From assembly GCA_018268995.1 (NCBI GenBank), contig JAFDVL010000017.1, positions 1-34,526 on the forward strand: a stretch of DNA of 34,526 nt. Reading direction: 5' to 3'. Numbering within the stretch: position 1 is the first letter of the stretch; each line of letters begins with the position of its first letter. Positions 1 to 8,500 of this stretch are shown piece by piece. The translations under genes and the position numbers were made by a program. The notes below the pieces were generated by a model that made no database searches, was not told the DNA's origin, and worked only from the letters and a program-made list of their open reading frames with translations. Origin of the DNA: Acidobacteriota bacterium (GTDB lineage Bacteria; Acidobacteriota; Blastocatellia; RBC074).

Positions 1-1233
1 CACGGTGTCGCCAATCGCTTCGTGGAACCCATCATTTGCCCCATTGCGGTAGAGATACGGCTGTTTCGCGTAGGCCAGATAATAGTAATCGTGACCGAGT
101 TCGTGATGGATCGTGGTGAAATCTTCTTCGTTGATGTTGATACACATCTTGATGCGAACATCATTGATCGCTGGTTCCATATCCCAGGCGCTGGCGTGAC
201 AAACGACATCCCGATCCTGCGGGCGGACAAATAACGATTTTTCCCAGAACGAAGCAGGTAGGGGGGGTAAGCCGAGCGAGGTAAAAAAGCCCTCGCCGTA
301 TTTCACCATGCCTTTGGGGTCAGTCTTGCGCGCTTGCAGAATTTTTGTCAGATCAAAACCGGGATCGCCCGTTGCCGGTTTCAGCAGGTCATAAATATTG
401 CCCCATTGCTGAGACCACATATTCCCGAAGAGATGCGCAGGAAGTGGGCCTGATTCCGGGACGACTTTGGGGCCATATTTTTTGATGAGTTGTTTGCGCG
501 CGTACGTGTGCAGCGAATCATAAAGAGGTTTGACCTGCTGCCAAAGTCGTTCCATTTCCGCAGCAAAAGCATCGGGCGGCATATCATAATTCGACCGCCA
601 CATTGCCCCCGTATCCTTAAAACCCATTTCCACTGCACCTTTGTTGGAAAGCTCAACAAAACGCACATAGTCCTTTTTGTAGGCAGGCGAAATGGAATGC
701 CATCCTAACCAGGCTTTTTTCAGTTCATCAGGGTTGCGGCTTTCCCGCATCACCTTTTCCAGATCGTCCAGCGTCAGGCATTTCCCCTGATCTCCATCAG
801 GACAATATTTGCCTTTACCATAAGCCCCCTCCATCGAGGCTGCGATTTTCGTCAGTTCATCGCGTTCTGTTGGATTCGATGGAGCAGGCAAAGTCAGTGA
901 TAGTTTCAGCAGCAGGAGTTTGCGTGCTGTATCGTCTGACATTTTCTGCCCATCAAACTTTCGTGCAGCTTCGGCCAGCTCGGTTGTGAGCGCGATATAT
1001 TCTTTATTCACTTCCGCGCTCAGCGCCTCGGTGTCGTCGGTGATAAAGTTTGCCGCCACCCATTGTGCGCGATTGAGTTTGATCGCCAGTTCGGCCAGCC
1101 GTGATTCCGCCTCAGTGATAAATTGGTCAGGCGTGGAGGCCGTAGAAGTTGGAGTCATGGTGTTCCCTTGTTTGTTGTTACAAGCCGTCAACACAAGTAT
1201 CAATACAACCAAAAACGCGAGGCTTCGATTCAT
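1..1233 (-). CDS. ACE-family (M2) peptidyl-dipeptidase lipoprotein, 3' end cut by window edge
   Basis: This is a zinc metallopeptidase of the angiotensin-converting-enzyme family, which removes dipeptides from peptide C-termini, probably on the periplasmic face of a membrane. The visible 411 codons begin with a lipoprotein signal peptide (lipobox LTAC, cysteine at residue 17). The zinc motif HELGH is at residues 377-381, followed 28 residues later by the glutamate of GFHEAIGD, which is the third zinc ligand in ACE. LGLPPLPASFWEK, upstream of the active site, is also family-like. The frame is open with no stop up to base 1, so the C-terminal third lies outside. The start ATG at 1233 has AAAGG upstream and gives the signal peptide; the internal ATG at 1158 would lose it. 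The family assignment is firm; the natural substrate is unknown. Confidence 0.93.
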   Translation of the reverse strand, partial: MNRSLAFLVVLILVLTACNNKQGNTMTPTSTASTPDQFITEAESRLAELAIKLNRAQWVAANFITDDTEALSAEVNKEYIALTTELAEAARKFDGQKMSDDTARKLLLLKLSLTLPAPSNPTERDELTKIAASMEGAYGKGKYCPDGDQGKCLTLDDLEKVMRESRNPDELKKAWLGWHSISPAYKKDYVRFVELSNKGAVEMGFKDTGAMWRSNYDMPPDAFAAEMERLWQQVKPLYDSLHTYARKQLIKKYGPKVVPESGPLPAHLFGNMWSQQWGNIYDLLKPATGDPGFDLTKILQARKTDPKGMVKYGEGFFTSLGLPPLPASFWEKSLFVRPQDRDVVCHASAWDMEPAINDVRIKMCININEEDFTTIHHELGHDYYYLAYAKQPYLYRNGANDGFHEAIGDTV

Positions 1234-1438
1234 GCAATGGAACCTTTCTATCGAAGTTGGGGATGCGGCGGCGATTATATTCTTGCGGTTTATGGAATGT
1301 CTATTCGTCAGTGTTCCGTCTGCACAATTGCACGAGCCAAGCACCGATACGAACGGGATACAGACAATTTCATCCTACAGGCATTTTCCTCAAACGCACG
1401 CAGCGCAAATTCATCAAATTACGAAGGTCCGTTTTGCA

Positions 1439-2008
1439 TTATTTCGGAAGTGGGAGTTTCACGACAGTATCCCATTTCATCAGATGATTCTCTATCGCGG
1501 CACCATTCTTTCCGAGCCAGTCACTCATCACATTTCCGACTTTTTCTCCGTAAACGCGGTGCGAATAAATTACGGCAGTGCCGACTCCGTCACGTAATCT
1601 GAACCGGGCAAACACAGCCTCAATAAACTTGGGACGAGGGAAGAGCACAACAATCAAATGCTCCGCAGGTTTCGCTTTGGTCTGTGGAACTGAACTGGTT
1701 TTCACAACCATTGCTTGATTCGTTTTGTAATTCGCCAGAACGGCGTTCGCGGTTGCAGCCAAGGCCTCGCCATCTTTCACTTTTCGATAAAACTGAAGCG
1801 TTACCATGTCTGCCCAGGCATTCAAATCTTCCTGACCGTTTGGCGTGTATTCATGTTGGTCGCCATTCGTGTAGCGGTGAAAGTACTGGGCCTCTGCAAA
1901 TGAGAAGGCAGCGATTTTTGTTTTCTTTTCTGCCTGCGGTAGAAGTCCGCTGATAACGTCTTGGGCAAAGAGTAAGATAGTACAAACAAAAGCGATTTGA
2001 AGTGTCAT
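1439..2008 (-). CDS. exported protein of unknown function, 189 aa
   Basis: I do not recognise this family. The protein starts with a hydrophobic signal peptide of about 20 residues (FVCTILLFAQDVISG). The mature part is soluble and has no clear metal or catalytic motif. A central hydrophobic strand region (EHLIVVLFPRPKFIEAVFARF, shortened here to EHLIVVLFPRP) and a C-terminal region rich in basic and hydrophobic residues suggest a compact alpha/beta fold. AAAGGG lies 8 bases upstream of the ATG, which supports the start. It lies on the same strand as, and 205 bp upstream of, the ACE-like lipoprotein, so it may be co-expressed as part of a small envelope-protein group. No signs of frameshift are visible. 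Confidence 0.7.
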   Translation of the reverse strand: MTLQIAFVCTILLFAQDVISGLLPQAEKKTKIAAFSFAEAQYFHRYTNGDQHEYTPNGQEDLNAWADMVTLQFYRKVKDGEALAATANAVLANYKTNQAMVVKTSSVPQTKAKPAEHLIVVLFPRPKFIEAVFARFRLRDGVGTAVIYSHRVYGEKVGNVMSDWLGKNGAAIENHLMKWDTVVKLPLPK

Positions 2009-2080
2009 TGGCAGCCCTTTCTCATTAGCTTAGAGTGAATTGTGATTAGCTAGACGCAAGCAGATTACCATTCCTTTCAC

Positions 2081-2542
2081 CTAACAAAAAAGGAAGCATT
2101 GCTGATGTGCAGAAACAATCTCAGAAGAAAATGGATGTAGTTGGTGCGAGTGTTCCCCTTTTTGCGCGGTCTGTTGGATCAACTTATTGCGTTCCAATGT
2201 ACGAAGAAGGCGTTCGATAATTCTGCGAAGTCGCAAGGTCGCGTCAAATAATAACCAATCTCGACCATTTTCACGCGAAGCCGGGGCAGCATGTAGACGG
2301 GCACTTCTCAGGATGTTTTTTTCTCCCGTGGCAAGATCGGAGATGTTCAGGAAGGGAGGAGTTGGTTGTTGGCATTGCATCACCTCAGATCGTTGCTGAT
2401 TCATGCGGGACGTTGGTGAAATGGAAGCAAAGCAGTTAGAAGTTCCTATAATCAGAAGGGCACAAACAAATAGGAAGTGGTTTAGTGTATTGAGCCTCAA
2501 TCGTTGTGCGATTGCCTGACAAGATTGTTTGATCCGTAACAT
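2081..2542 (-). CDS. small exported protein of unknown function, 153 aa
   Basis: I do not recognise this protein. I chose the ATG at 2542 over an in-frame one at 2635 because GAGAGGGAAG lies just upstream and because it puts the hydrophobic stretch (HFLFVCALLIIGTSNCFAS) near the N-terminus, as a signal peptide ending about residue 39. The mature part has a proline-containing linker, then an arginine- and leucine-rich helix (LRLRRIIERLLRTLERNKL) that could be amphipathic or coiled coil. It has a histidine- and glutamine-rich tail ending in cysteine. It is 72 bp upstream of the 189-aa exported protein on the same strand. Coding status is plausible rather than certain. Confidence 0.5.
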   Translation of the reverse strand: MLRIKQSCQAIAQRLRLNTLNHFLFVCALLIIGTSNCFASISPTSRMNQQRSEVMQCQQPTPPFLNISDLATGEKNILRSARLHAAPASRENGRDWLLFDATLRLRRIIERLLRTLERNKLIQQTAQKGEHSHQLHPFSSEIVSAHQQCFLFC

Positions 2543-2746
2543 GGCTTCCCTCTCTCTTAAACGAGTCAAAGCTGTTTCGTTTGTTCTTGAGTGGCTTTGA
2601 CATGCAGATAAGAGAATCAGGAAAGAACATTTCACTCAGGCTCCAGGAATCGCTGGAGCAAATAGCCCAGCAAGGCCTTGAAGCTCAAGGGCAAAATTAT
2701 TCCCTACGAGAAAGAGTGGGATTAGAGTGTTGTACGGATAGATGAG

Positions 2747-2869
2747 TTATTCAAACATCAGATAAAGCATCGCACCAATACTTAAGATAACAAAGAAAAA
2801 GACTCCCGCGACAAAATATGGGGTATAGCTGGGACGAACCTTTCGTGGTTCGCGATAAATTCTTGGCAT
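2747..2869 (-). CDS. 40-aa single-pass membrane protein
   Basis: This tiny open reading frame begins at the ATG at 2869, with GGGAGG about 10 bases upstream. Its product has a basic N-terminus (MPRIYREPRKVRPSY) and one strong transmembrane segment (FVAGVFFFVILSIGAMLYLMF) near the C-terminus. The positive-inside rule would place the N-terminus in the cytoplasm. An in-frame extension to 2959 exists but would put poorly hydrophobic sequence ahead of the ribosome-binding site. No family is recognised. It could be a small envelope-stress or assembly factor, or a chance frame. Confidence 0.45.
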   Translation of the reverse strand: MPRIYREPRKVRPSYTPYFVAGVFFFVILSIGAMLYLMFE

Positions 2870-3484
2870 CCGACATGAACCTCCCTGTTGAAGTAACCAG
2901 CCAATAGTATGGTGAATCAATAATGATGCAGATCGTGGGAATCCCGTGGTAACCTGCATTGAGATAAAGAGTTAAAGTCCCCCAACTTCAATCTTTACTG
3001 CATTTTTAAAGTACACATTTTGCCCGCCAACGTCAAAGCCCAGTGCGGCAATAAGAACAAAAGGTGGCGCGCGAACTTACTTTATCAATCTGTGCTGATA
3101 TTTTTTTGCTCTTAATTTTTAATGTGGGAATTCCTGTGGCCACTGCGCTTTACACAATGAAATGAAAGAGAGATTTGGGATCGGAGGCGCGAATAGGACT
3201 TATTCAAAGCAGGCGGAAAGACATGATGCAGAAGCCCGCACGCAGTAAAGGCGTCACAACGTACCCTAATGCTGCCCTTACTGCGTGCGGGCTTCTGCAT
3301 TAGTCAGACGTTGAAGCCCTGGTAGCGCGAATGACATAAGTTGATCTGATTGACTCTGTTTTTGGATGAGCATAGACTCGACGCATTATCACAGGCAATT
3401 ATTTAACGGTGTACGGTCTCTCCCATCAGATTTGTGGTGTTTATTCGTAATCCTATGCGGGGTATCTTGTGGCTCCCGCATTGA
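2870..3484. other. 615-bp intergenic region without a gene
   Basis: Nothing protein-coding is convincing here. The only clear structure is the inverted repeat at 3226-3300. A weaker palindrome (ATGCGGG/CCCGCAT) lies around 3455-3481, just before the papain-like peptidase gene. The region separates the minus-strand exported-protein group from the plus-strand protease cluster, so it should hold divergent promoters, but no box pair stands out. Confidence 0.6.
3226..3300. repeat. inverted repeat with 25-bp arms
   Basis: The left arm (3226-3251) and right arm (3276-3300) are reverse complements over about 25 bp with a single one-base bulge. The core is GAAGCCCGCACGCAGTAA, and the loop is 24 bases. 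There is no T-run after it, so it looks more like a dispersed REP-type palindrome than an intrinsic terminator. Confidence 0.8.
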
Positions 3485-4534
3485 GTGAAGCCCGGTATGA
3501 AAGTGACTCCACAGAATATCGCCGAACTAAGAACAGGCCAGTTTAGTCGGGTCATTAATCGGCATTTGGTTGATAAATTATCGGGGCTGGAAACACTTGA
3601 CCTCTCAAAGCCTGAACCTCAAGCAACCGCACATTTTCGATTGCGTGAAGGCAGTGGTGCCTGGTTTCAAAAGAAAACGAAGGACTCCATCTTGGGGAAC
3701 GCCTGGCAGTTGGGCGCGCAGTCTGATGGGCTGCAATTTGAATTGCGCCTTCCGAACAAGCATGGCGTGGTGTTGATCCTGGAGATGTGCCGAACCACAT
3801 ATACCCCACATTGCGATCAGCCTGTCATCCTGCGGGTAAATAGTGACGAGTGGCCGCTGGAAATTGATCCGCAGAACCTGAAATTCCACAAACAGTCATG
3901 GTACTTGCCACACTTCTTTATGCACGAGGGCGAGAACAACATCAGTTTGCGGCTGGTGGCAAAAGCCGGTACTGATGTGATGGTCAAATCAGCAGCTGTG
4001 ATGCGCTTCGATTTGGAAAAGCAAAAACGTGGGAACTGGTGTTGGGCCGCCGTCACAACCAGCATTCTCAGCTTCTTTCAGGCTGACCTGGAGATGACGC
4101 AATGCGAGGTTGTCAAAGAAGTCTTTCGCCTTACAAAGGGGTATGAAACCGAAACCGATTGTTGCCAGCATTCACGTTCCAAGACTTGTAATCGTACTTA
4201 TAAGTTGGGGGATGCGCTGGACATTATGGGATTGCTCTCATCCCGATGTAATTACCCGCTGACGTTAGATGAAATTCGCGGCCAGATTAATCAGGGTGTG
4301 CCAATCGGTGTGCGGATTGGCTGGCGGGGCGGCGGCGGTCACTTTGTCGTCATCACAGCCGTCGGTCCACAAGACCCAAGGGGCGATAACCACACCTGGG
4401 TGCGCGTGGCTGACCCCAAAGATCCGGCGGCGTCGTATATCACCTATCAGGCACTCAAGAATCGCTACAAAGGTGAGGGCAAGTGGACACATTCTTACCT
4501 GTTTGAAAAGGAAGGGAAAAAGCATCGGTCATAG
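3485..4534 (+). CDS. papain-like cysteine peptidase with N-terminal beta-rich domain, 349 aa
   Basis: The C-terminal half carries a papain-like triad: GNWCWAA with the nucleophile at C186, GGGGHFVVI with H286 and RVADPKD with D310. This pattern resembles C39- and C70-like (AvrRpt2-type) bacterial peptidases. Residues of roughly 50-175 look like a beta-sandwich, possibly binding or recognition. There is no signal peptide, so the enzyme is probably cytoplasmic or exported by an unusual route. A cysteine-rich insert (DCCQHSRSKTC) between C186 and H286 is unusual for the fold. The listed start is GTG; an ATG four codons later (3497) is equally possible because neither has a strong ribosome-binding site. 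The next gene follows after 19 bp. The substrate is unknown; processing of a neighbour is an inference. Confidence 0.82.
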   Translation: MKPGMKVTPQNIAELRTGQFSRVINRHLVDKLSGLETLDLSKPEPQATAHFRLREGSGAWFQKKTKDSILGNAWQLGAQSDGLQFELRLPNKHGVVLILEMCRTTYTPHCDQPVILRVNSDEWPLEIDPQNLKFHKQSWYLPHFFMHEGENNISLRLVAKAGTDVMVKSAAVMRFDLEKQKRGNWCWAAVTTSILSFFQADLEMTQCEVVKEVFRLTKGYETETDCCQHSRSKTCNRTYKLGDALDIMGLLSSRCNYPLTLDEIRGQINQGVPIGVRIGWRGGGGHFVVITAVGPQDPRGDNHTWVRVADPKDPAASYITYQALKNRYKGEGKWTHSYLFEKEGKKHRS

Positions 4535-4538
4535 TTTT

Positions 4539-4547
4539 GAAAGGAGG
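4539..4547 (+). promoter_or_regulatory. strong ribosome-binding site that fixes a TTG start
   Basis: GAAAGGAGG lies 6 bases before the TTG at 4554. It is the best Shine-Dalgarno match nearby, and it places the start of the 195-aa gene just after the peptidase stop. The much longer upstream open frame overlaps the peptidase and is therefore not the real N-terminus. Confidence 0.75.
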
Positions 4548-4553
4548 CGGCTG

Positions 4554-5141
4554 TTGCCAATTCAACCGTATGAACCACCCGCAGAATCGTTGCAGGCACT
4601 CCGCGAAGCTGCCCGTACGATGCCGAAAGCCTATCGGCACAACGCCAAAATGATGACGGATGTTTTATCGGATGTTTCGCGTCATTGGCCCCATCCGGTG
4701 TATCGCATTGGCCTCAAGGAAATGGCTTCAACCAACGGCGTTCGGAAAGCTGAAGTCGTTGGTTGGCGATATTTGGCACAAGCGGGAAATGACCGCAATT
4801 ATGCCATTGAGGTGCAGATGGATGAGCGTGGAAAGGATCATCAGTTTGCCGAATTGGATAAAGGCCCATACATTGATGGAATTTATCGGGTTCTGAAAGA
4901 TGAAACGCTGGCCAAAAAAGCGGGAGCAACATTGCTGCGACCGGCATTTTTACGCATTAACGCATTAGCCATCGCGGCAGTCTGGTTGCGATGCGATGAG
5001 CCAGAAAAAGAAATGATTATTCCGCTTCCGCCAACACCGAGTTATCTGGTGCCCTGGCAGCAGTATTCCATCAAACATTTTGAGGATGTTCTAAAACAAC
5101 AGGCAACAGATAAACTTGCTAATGATTTTTTAGACGCCTAG
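4554..5141 (+). CDS. unrecognised 195-aa protein next to papain-like peptidase
   Basis: The family is not recognised. The gene starts at TTG 4554 behind a near-perfect Shine-Dalgarno and lies 19 bp after the peptidase, so translation of the two is probably coupled. The product is soluble, with no signal peptide. It shows a helical N-terminus (about residues 10-45), a central alpha/beta part with YLAQAGNDRNYAIEVQMD, and a proline-rich stretch PLPPTPSYLVPWQQY before a C-terminal helix. Strict pairing with a peptidase could mean an inhibitor, chaperone or substrate-presenting partner, but this is inference from position only. Confidence 0.72.
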   Translation: MPIQPYEPPAESLQALREAARTMPKAYRHNAKMMTDVLSDVSRHWPHPVYRIGLKEMASTNGVRKAEVVGWRYLAQAGNDRNYAIEVQMDERGKDHQFAELDKGPYIDGIYRVLKDETLAKKAGATLLRPAFLRINALAIAAVWLRCDEPEKEMIIPLPPTPSYLVPWQQYSIKHFEDVLKQQATDKLANDFLDA

Positions 5142-5248
5142 CGTTTCCTCACAATTTGAGACAGGGTTGGTGATGGTCTTTGTTCGATGAATTAAGTGAA
5201 AACCGGGCAGGCGAGTTGCTTGCCTTACATTTACAGAGGAGAGTGAAT

Positions 5249-5395
5249 ATGCCAACAAAATCAACGGGAAAGAAAACCGCTCAAGGGAAAAAATCAGAAA
5301 CTCCGCCCAAAGAGAAAAAAGCTGCAATTAAAGGACGGAGAATTTCCGATGACGGTGGCGGCGAGAGTAAGAATGCCAGCGCAACGGGCAGCTGA
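5249..5395 (+). CDS. 48-aa lysine-rich small peptide
   Basis: A short frame starts at ATG 5249 with GAGGAG 7 bases upstream. The first 32 residues are very basic (MPTKSTGKKTAQGKKSE and following KEKKAAIKGRR). The last 15 are acidic, glycine- and serine-rich (ISDDGGGESKNASATGS). The layout of a charged leader followed by a small-residue tail resembles both precursor peptides and small nucleic-acid-binding proteins. It lies 107 bp after the 195-aa gene and is followed by a hairpin at 5414-5454, so it probably ends that transcription unit. The function is unknown. A chance frame is possible, but the ribosome-binding site argues against it. Confidence 0.55.
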   Translation: MPTKSTGKKTAQGKKSETPPKEKKAAIKGRRISDDGGGESKNASATGS

Positions 5396-5413
5396 ACCAA
5401 CCTTACAATAATC

Positions 5414-5454
5414 CCAGGATGAGTTCGCCCTCTTCGTGACGAACTCATCTCTGG
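5414..5454 (+). terminator. hairpin after small peptide, possible terminator
   Basis: GATGAGTTCG (5418-5427) pairs perfectly with CGAACTCATC (5440-5449), and CCAG/CTGG extends the stem outside it. No T-run follows, so intrinsic termination is uncertain. Its place between the small peptide and the first CHAT gene fits a transcript boundary. Confidence 0.45.
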
Positions 5455-5493
5455 CAAGAGCATTTTCGGATGGATTTCACATCATTTGTCTGT

Positions 5494-5500
5494 GGAGGAG
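5494..5500 (+). promoter_or_regulatory. ribosome-binding site fixing the start of the first CHAT gene
   Basis: GGAGGAG lies 5 bases before ATG 5506. It supports that ATG over the in-frame ATG at 5470, and gives a proper signal peptide. Confidence 0.75.
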
Positions 5501-5505
5501 ATGCT

Positions 5506-8500
5506 ATGTTTGCAGGAAGTGGCTTCAGCCTCCGCCGACTCAAATTTTCCTTCTGCCTGCTTCCCGCCTTGCTGTTGACCGTTTCTTTGCCATCAAAAGC
5601 CGCAGGCCAGTCACAGCAAAATCCCATCCCAACGGTAACGCCCAACGAACCGATCCTCCGACAACTGAAAGGGGGCGAGTCGCAGGCTTTTCAGGTCACC
5701 CTGTCAGCAGGTCAATTTTTCAGCGTATCCGTCGAACAGCGTGGGATTGATGTTGAGCTAAAGATCGTCAGCCCGGATCACCAGAAGCTGGTCGAAACAG
5801 ATGCACTCAATGCCACACAAGGCCCGGAAGTGGCGGCCATCGCGGCAACGCAAGCAGGCAATTACCAGATCGAAATCCTATCGCCCAGTAAAAGTTCTCC
5901 GGCGGGAACATTTGAAATTAAGGTTCTGACACTTCGCCCTGTCACCGAACAGGATCGTCTATGGCTTATGGCGCAGCATCTTTATCTCGAAGGCAAACGG
6001 CTGAGCGATCAATCTACTGCTGAGACACAGGGACAGGCGGTGCAGAAATTCGCCGAGGCGCTCAGAATCTGGCAGGTGATGGAAGATCGCCTGATGGTTG
6101 CGCATACGCTTTATTATCTGGTTTCGGTCTATCGCGACCTTGGGCAAACACAACACGCACTGGTTTATTCCAGTTACGCCCTCGAATTATTGCGAACGAT
6201 CAAACAACCACGCGAAGAGGCCGAAGCAATGATCACGCTCGCCAGTGTTTTGAGCGAATTGGGTGAGCTACGCAAAGCACTTGAATACTATCAGCAATCG
6301 CTGACGCAATGGCGTTCGTTTCAGGACACGTACGGCGAAGCACGAACCCTGATCAATCTGGGACTGGTCAATTCACAACTTGGTGAAGTACGGATCGCGC
6401 TGGAAAATTACGACCAGGCCCTGACTGTCTGGCAAAAGCTGGGGAACCAGTTTCAGGCTGCCGAAACCCTGACCCGCATCGGCTTGGCATACGAAAATTT
6501 AGGGGAATGGCAAAAATCATTGGAATATTCCACACGGGCGCGGACAACGTATCGAGCCATTGAAAACAAACGGGGCGAAGCGGCGGCCTTGAATAACATT
6601 GGACTGGTTTACGTCAGATTGGGCGAAGCCCGCAAGGCGCTGGATTATTACCAACAATCTCTCAGTTTATGGCGGGCGTTAGGCAATCGCCGTGAAGAAG
6701 CCAACACCTTAAGCAATCTTGGCGTCGCCGAAGCGCAGCAAAATAACTTTTCACAGGCGCTCTCTTCTTATCAACTATCGCTCAAGCTCTGGCGCGAGGC
6801 CGGAGATCGGCGCGGCGAAGCACTGGTCTTGCAACGGCTGGGGGATTTGCAGGCCAGCCACAATGAATTGTCAGCAGCCTTGGCGTTTTACAATCAGGCG
6901 CTGCCGCTCCTGCAAACTGCTGGAGATCGTTATCGAGAGTCCATCGTGCTGATGAGCATTGCCAATCTGTATCTGGCACAAAACAACGCAAACAAAGCGC
7001 GGGAATTGCTGACCCAGGCGTTGACGATTCAACAAGCTATCGGCAACCGTGCCAACGAAGCGCAGGCCTTTTACGGGCTGGCACGCGTCGAGCGCGAGTT
7101 GGGCAATTTGCCCGCCGCCAAACAGCAGATCGAAAACGCGCTCACCAAAGCCGAAGCAACTCGAATCACAGTTGGCAGCCAGCAATTGCGCGCTTCGTTT
7201 CTTGCTTCAGTTCACAAATACTACGAACTCAACCTTGAGATTTTGATGCAGTTGCATCAGGCACATCCCGGCGACGGCTACGATGCGCTTGCCGTTCAGG
7301 CCAGCGAACGCGCGCGCGCCCGGAGTCTGGTCGAACTGTTAGCCGAATCGCGAGCGAACCTTCGTGAAGGCATAGACCCGTCTTTGCCTGATCGTGCCGA
7401 TAAAATATCGCAACAACTCAACACGAAGGCGCAACGCCAATTGTTGCTGACCACGCAGCGCGGCAACGAATCGCTTTTGAAAGAACTCCGGCAGGAAATC
7501 AGCGCGCTTGAGGATGAATACAATCTCGTCGAAGCAGAAATACGAAGGAATAACTTACATTACGCGGCACTCACCCAACCGCAACCGCCGAGTCTCAAAG
7601 AAATTCAGCAAGAGCTGGATAAAAATTCGATCTTGCTGGAGTATTCGCTGGGCGAAAAACAAAGCTGGCTCTGGGCGGTAACTAAAAACACGATTGCCAG
7701 CTATTCCCTGCCCCCGCGCGAGCAAATTGAATCGGCGGCAATGCAATTTCGCGAGATGGTAGTCACGCGCAGCCAGCGCCAGCGTGGAGAAACCCTCCGT
7801 CAACGAGATGCGCGCATTGCACAGATTGAAGCCCAGTTGCCACAAACGGCTGCGATGCTCAGCCAGATGATTCTGGGGCCAGTCGCGCCCCTGCTGGAAA
7901 CAAGGCAACTGATCATCGTCGCTGATGGCGCATTGCAGTATGTGCCGTTTGGCGCGCTGCCGGAGCCGGTGGTCGGTGATCGGTGGTCGGTGGTTGGCAA
8001 AGAAACAAACAGCGCCCGTCAGCCCAGCCAGATAGCTAAAAGACAGACAACTTCTAACCGATCACCGACCACCGATCACCGACCACCACTCATTGCCAAT
8101 CACGAAATCGTCAACCTTCCCTCTGCGTCCACCTTAGCCGTCCTGCGCAAAGAGATTGCCCATCGAACGCCCGCCCCCAAAATGCTGGCTGTTTTTGCCG
8201 ATCCGGTTTTTACGCAGGCAGAAGCCCAAACACGCAAAACAACTCTTAAAACCAAAGCCAAATCCGAAACTGCCTTGAATGAATTGCCTAAAGCTCGCTC
8301 CATCGTGCATGAAGAGGAAAAAGTCTCAAAGCAATTGAATTTTACCGAGGGAAGTTTGGCGATTCAGCGATTGCCCTACACCCGCCAGGAAGCTGAGCAA
8401 ATTCTCGCCCTCGTGCCCAAAACCGAGAGCTTTAAAGCCACAGACTTTGCTGCCACGCGTGCCGCCGCGTTACATCCGGCCTTGAGCCAATATCGCTATT

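Noticed and set aside
920..1602. Plus-strand frames opposite the ACE-like gene and its upstream region
   Set aside because: They are antisense to conserved M2 sequence or to the gap upstream and show no family features.
4269..4553. N-terminal extension of the 195-aa gene
   Set aside because: It overlaps the conserved catalytic His/Asp part of the papain-like peptidase in another frame, and a strong ribosome-binding site marks TTG 4554 as the start.
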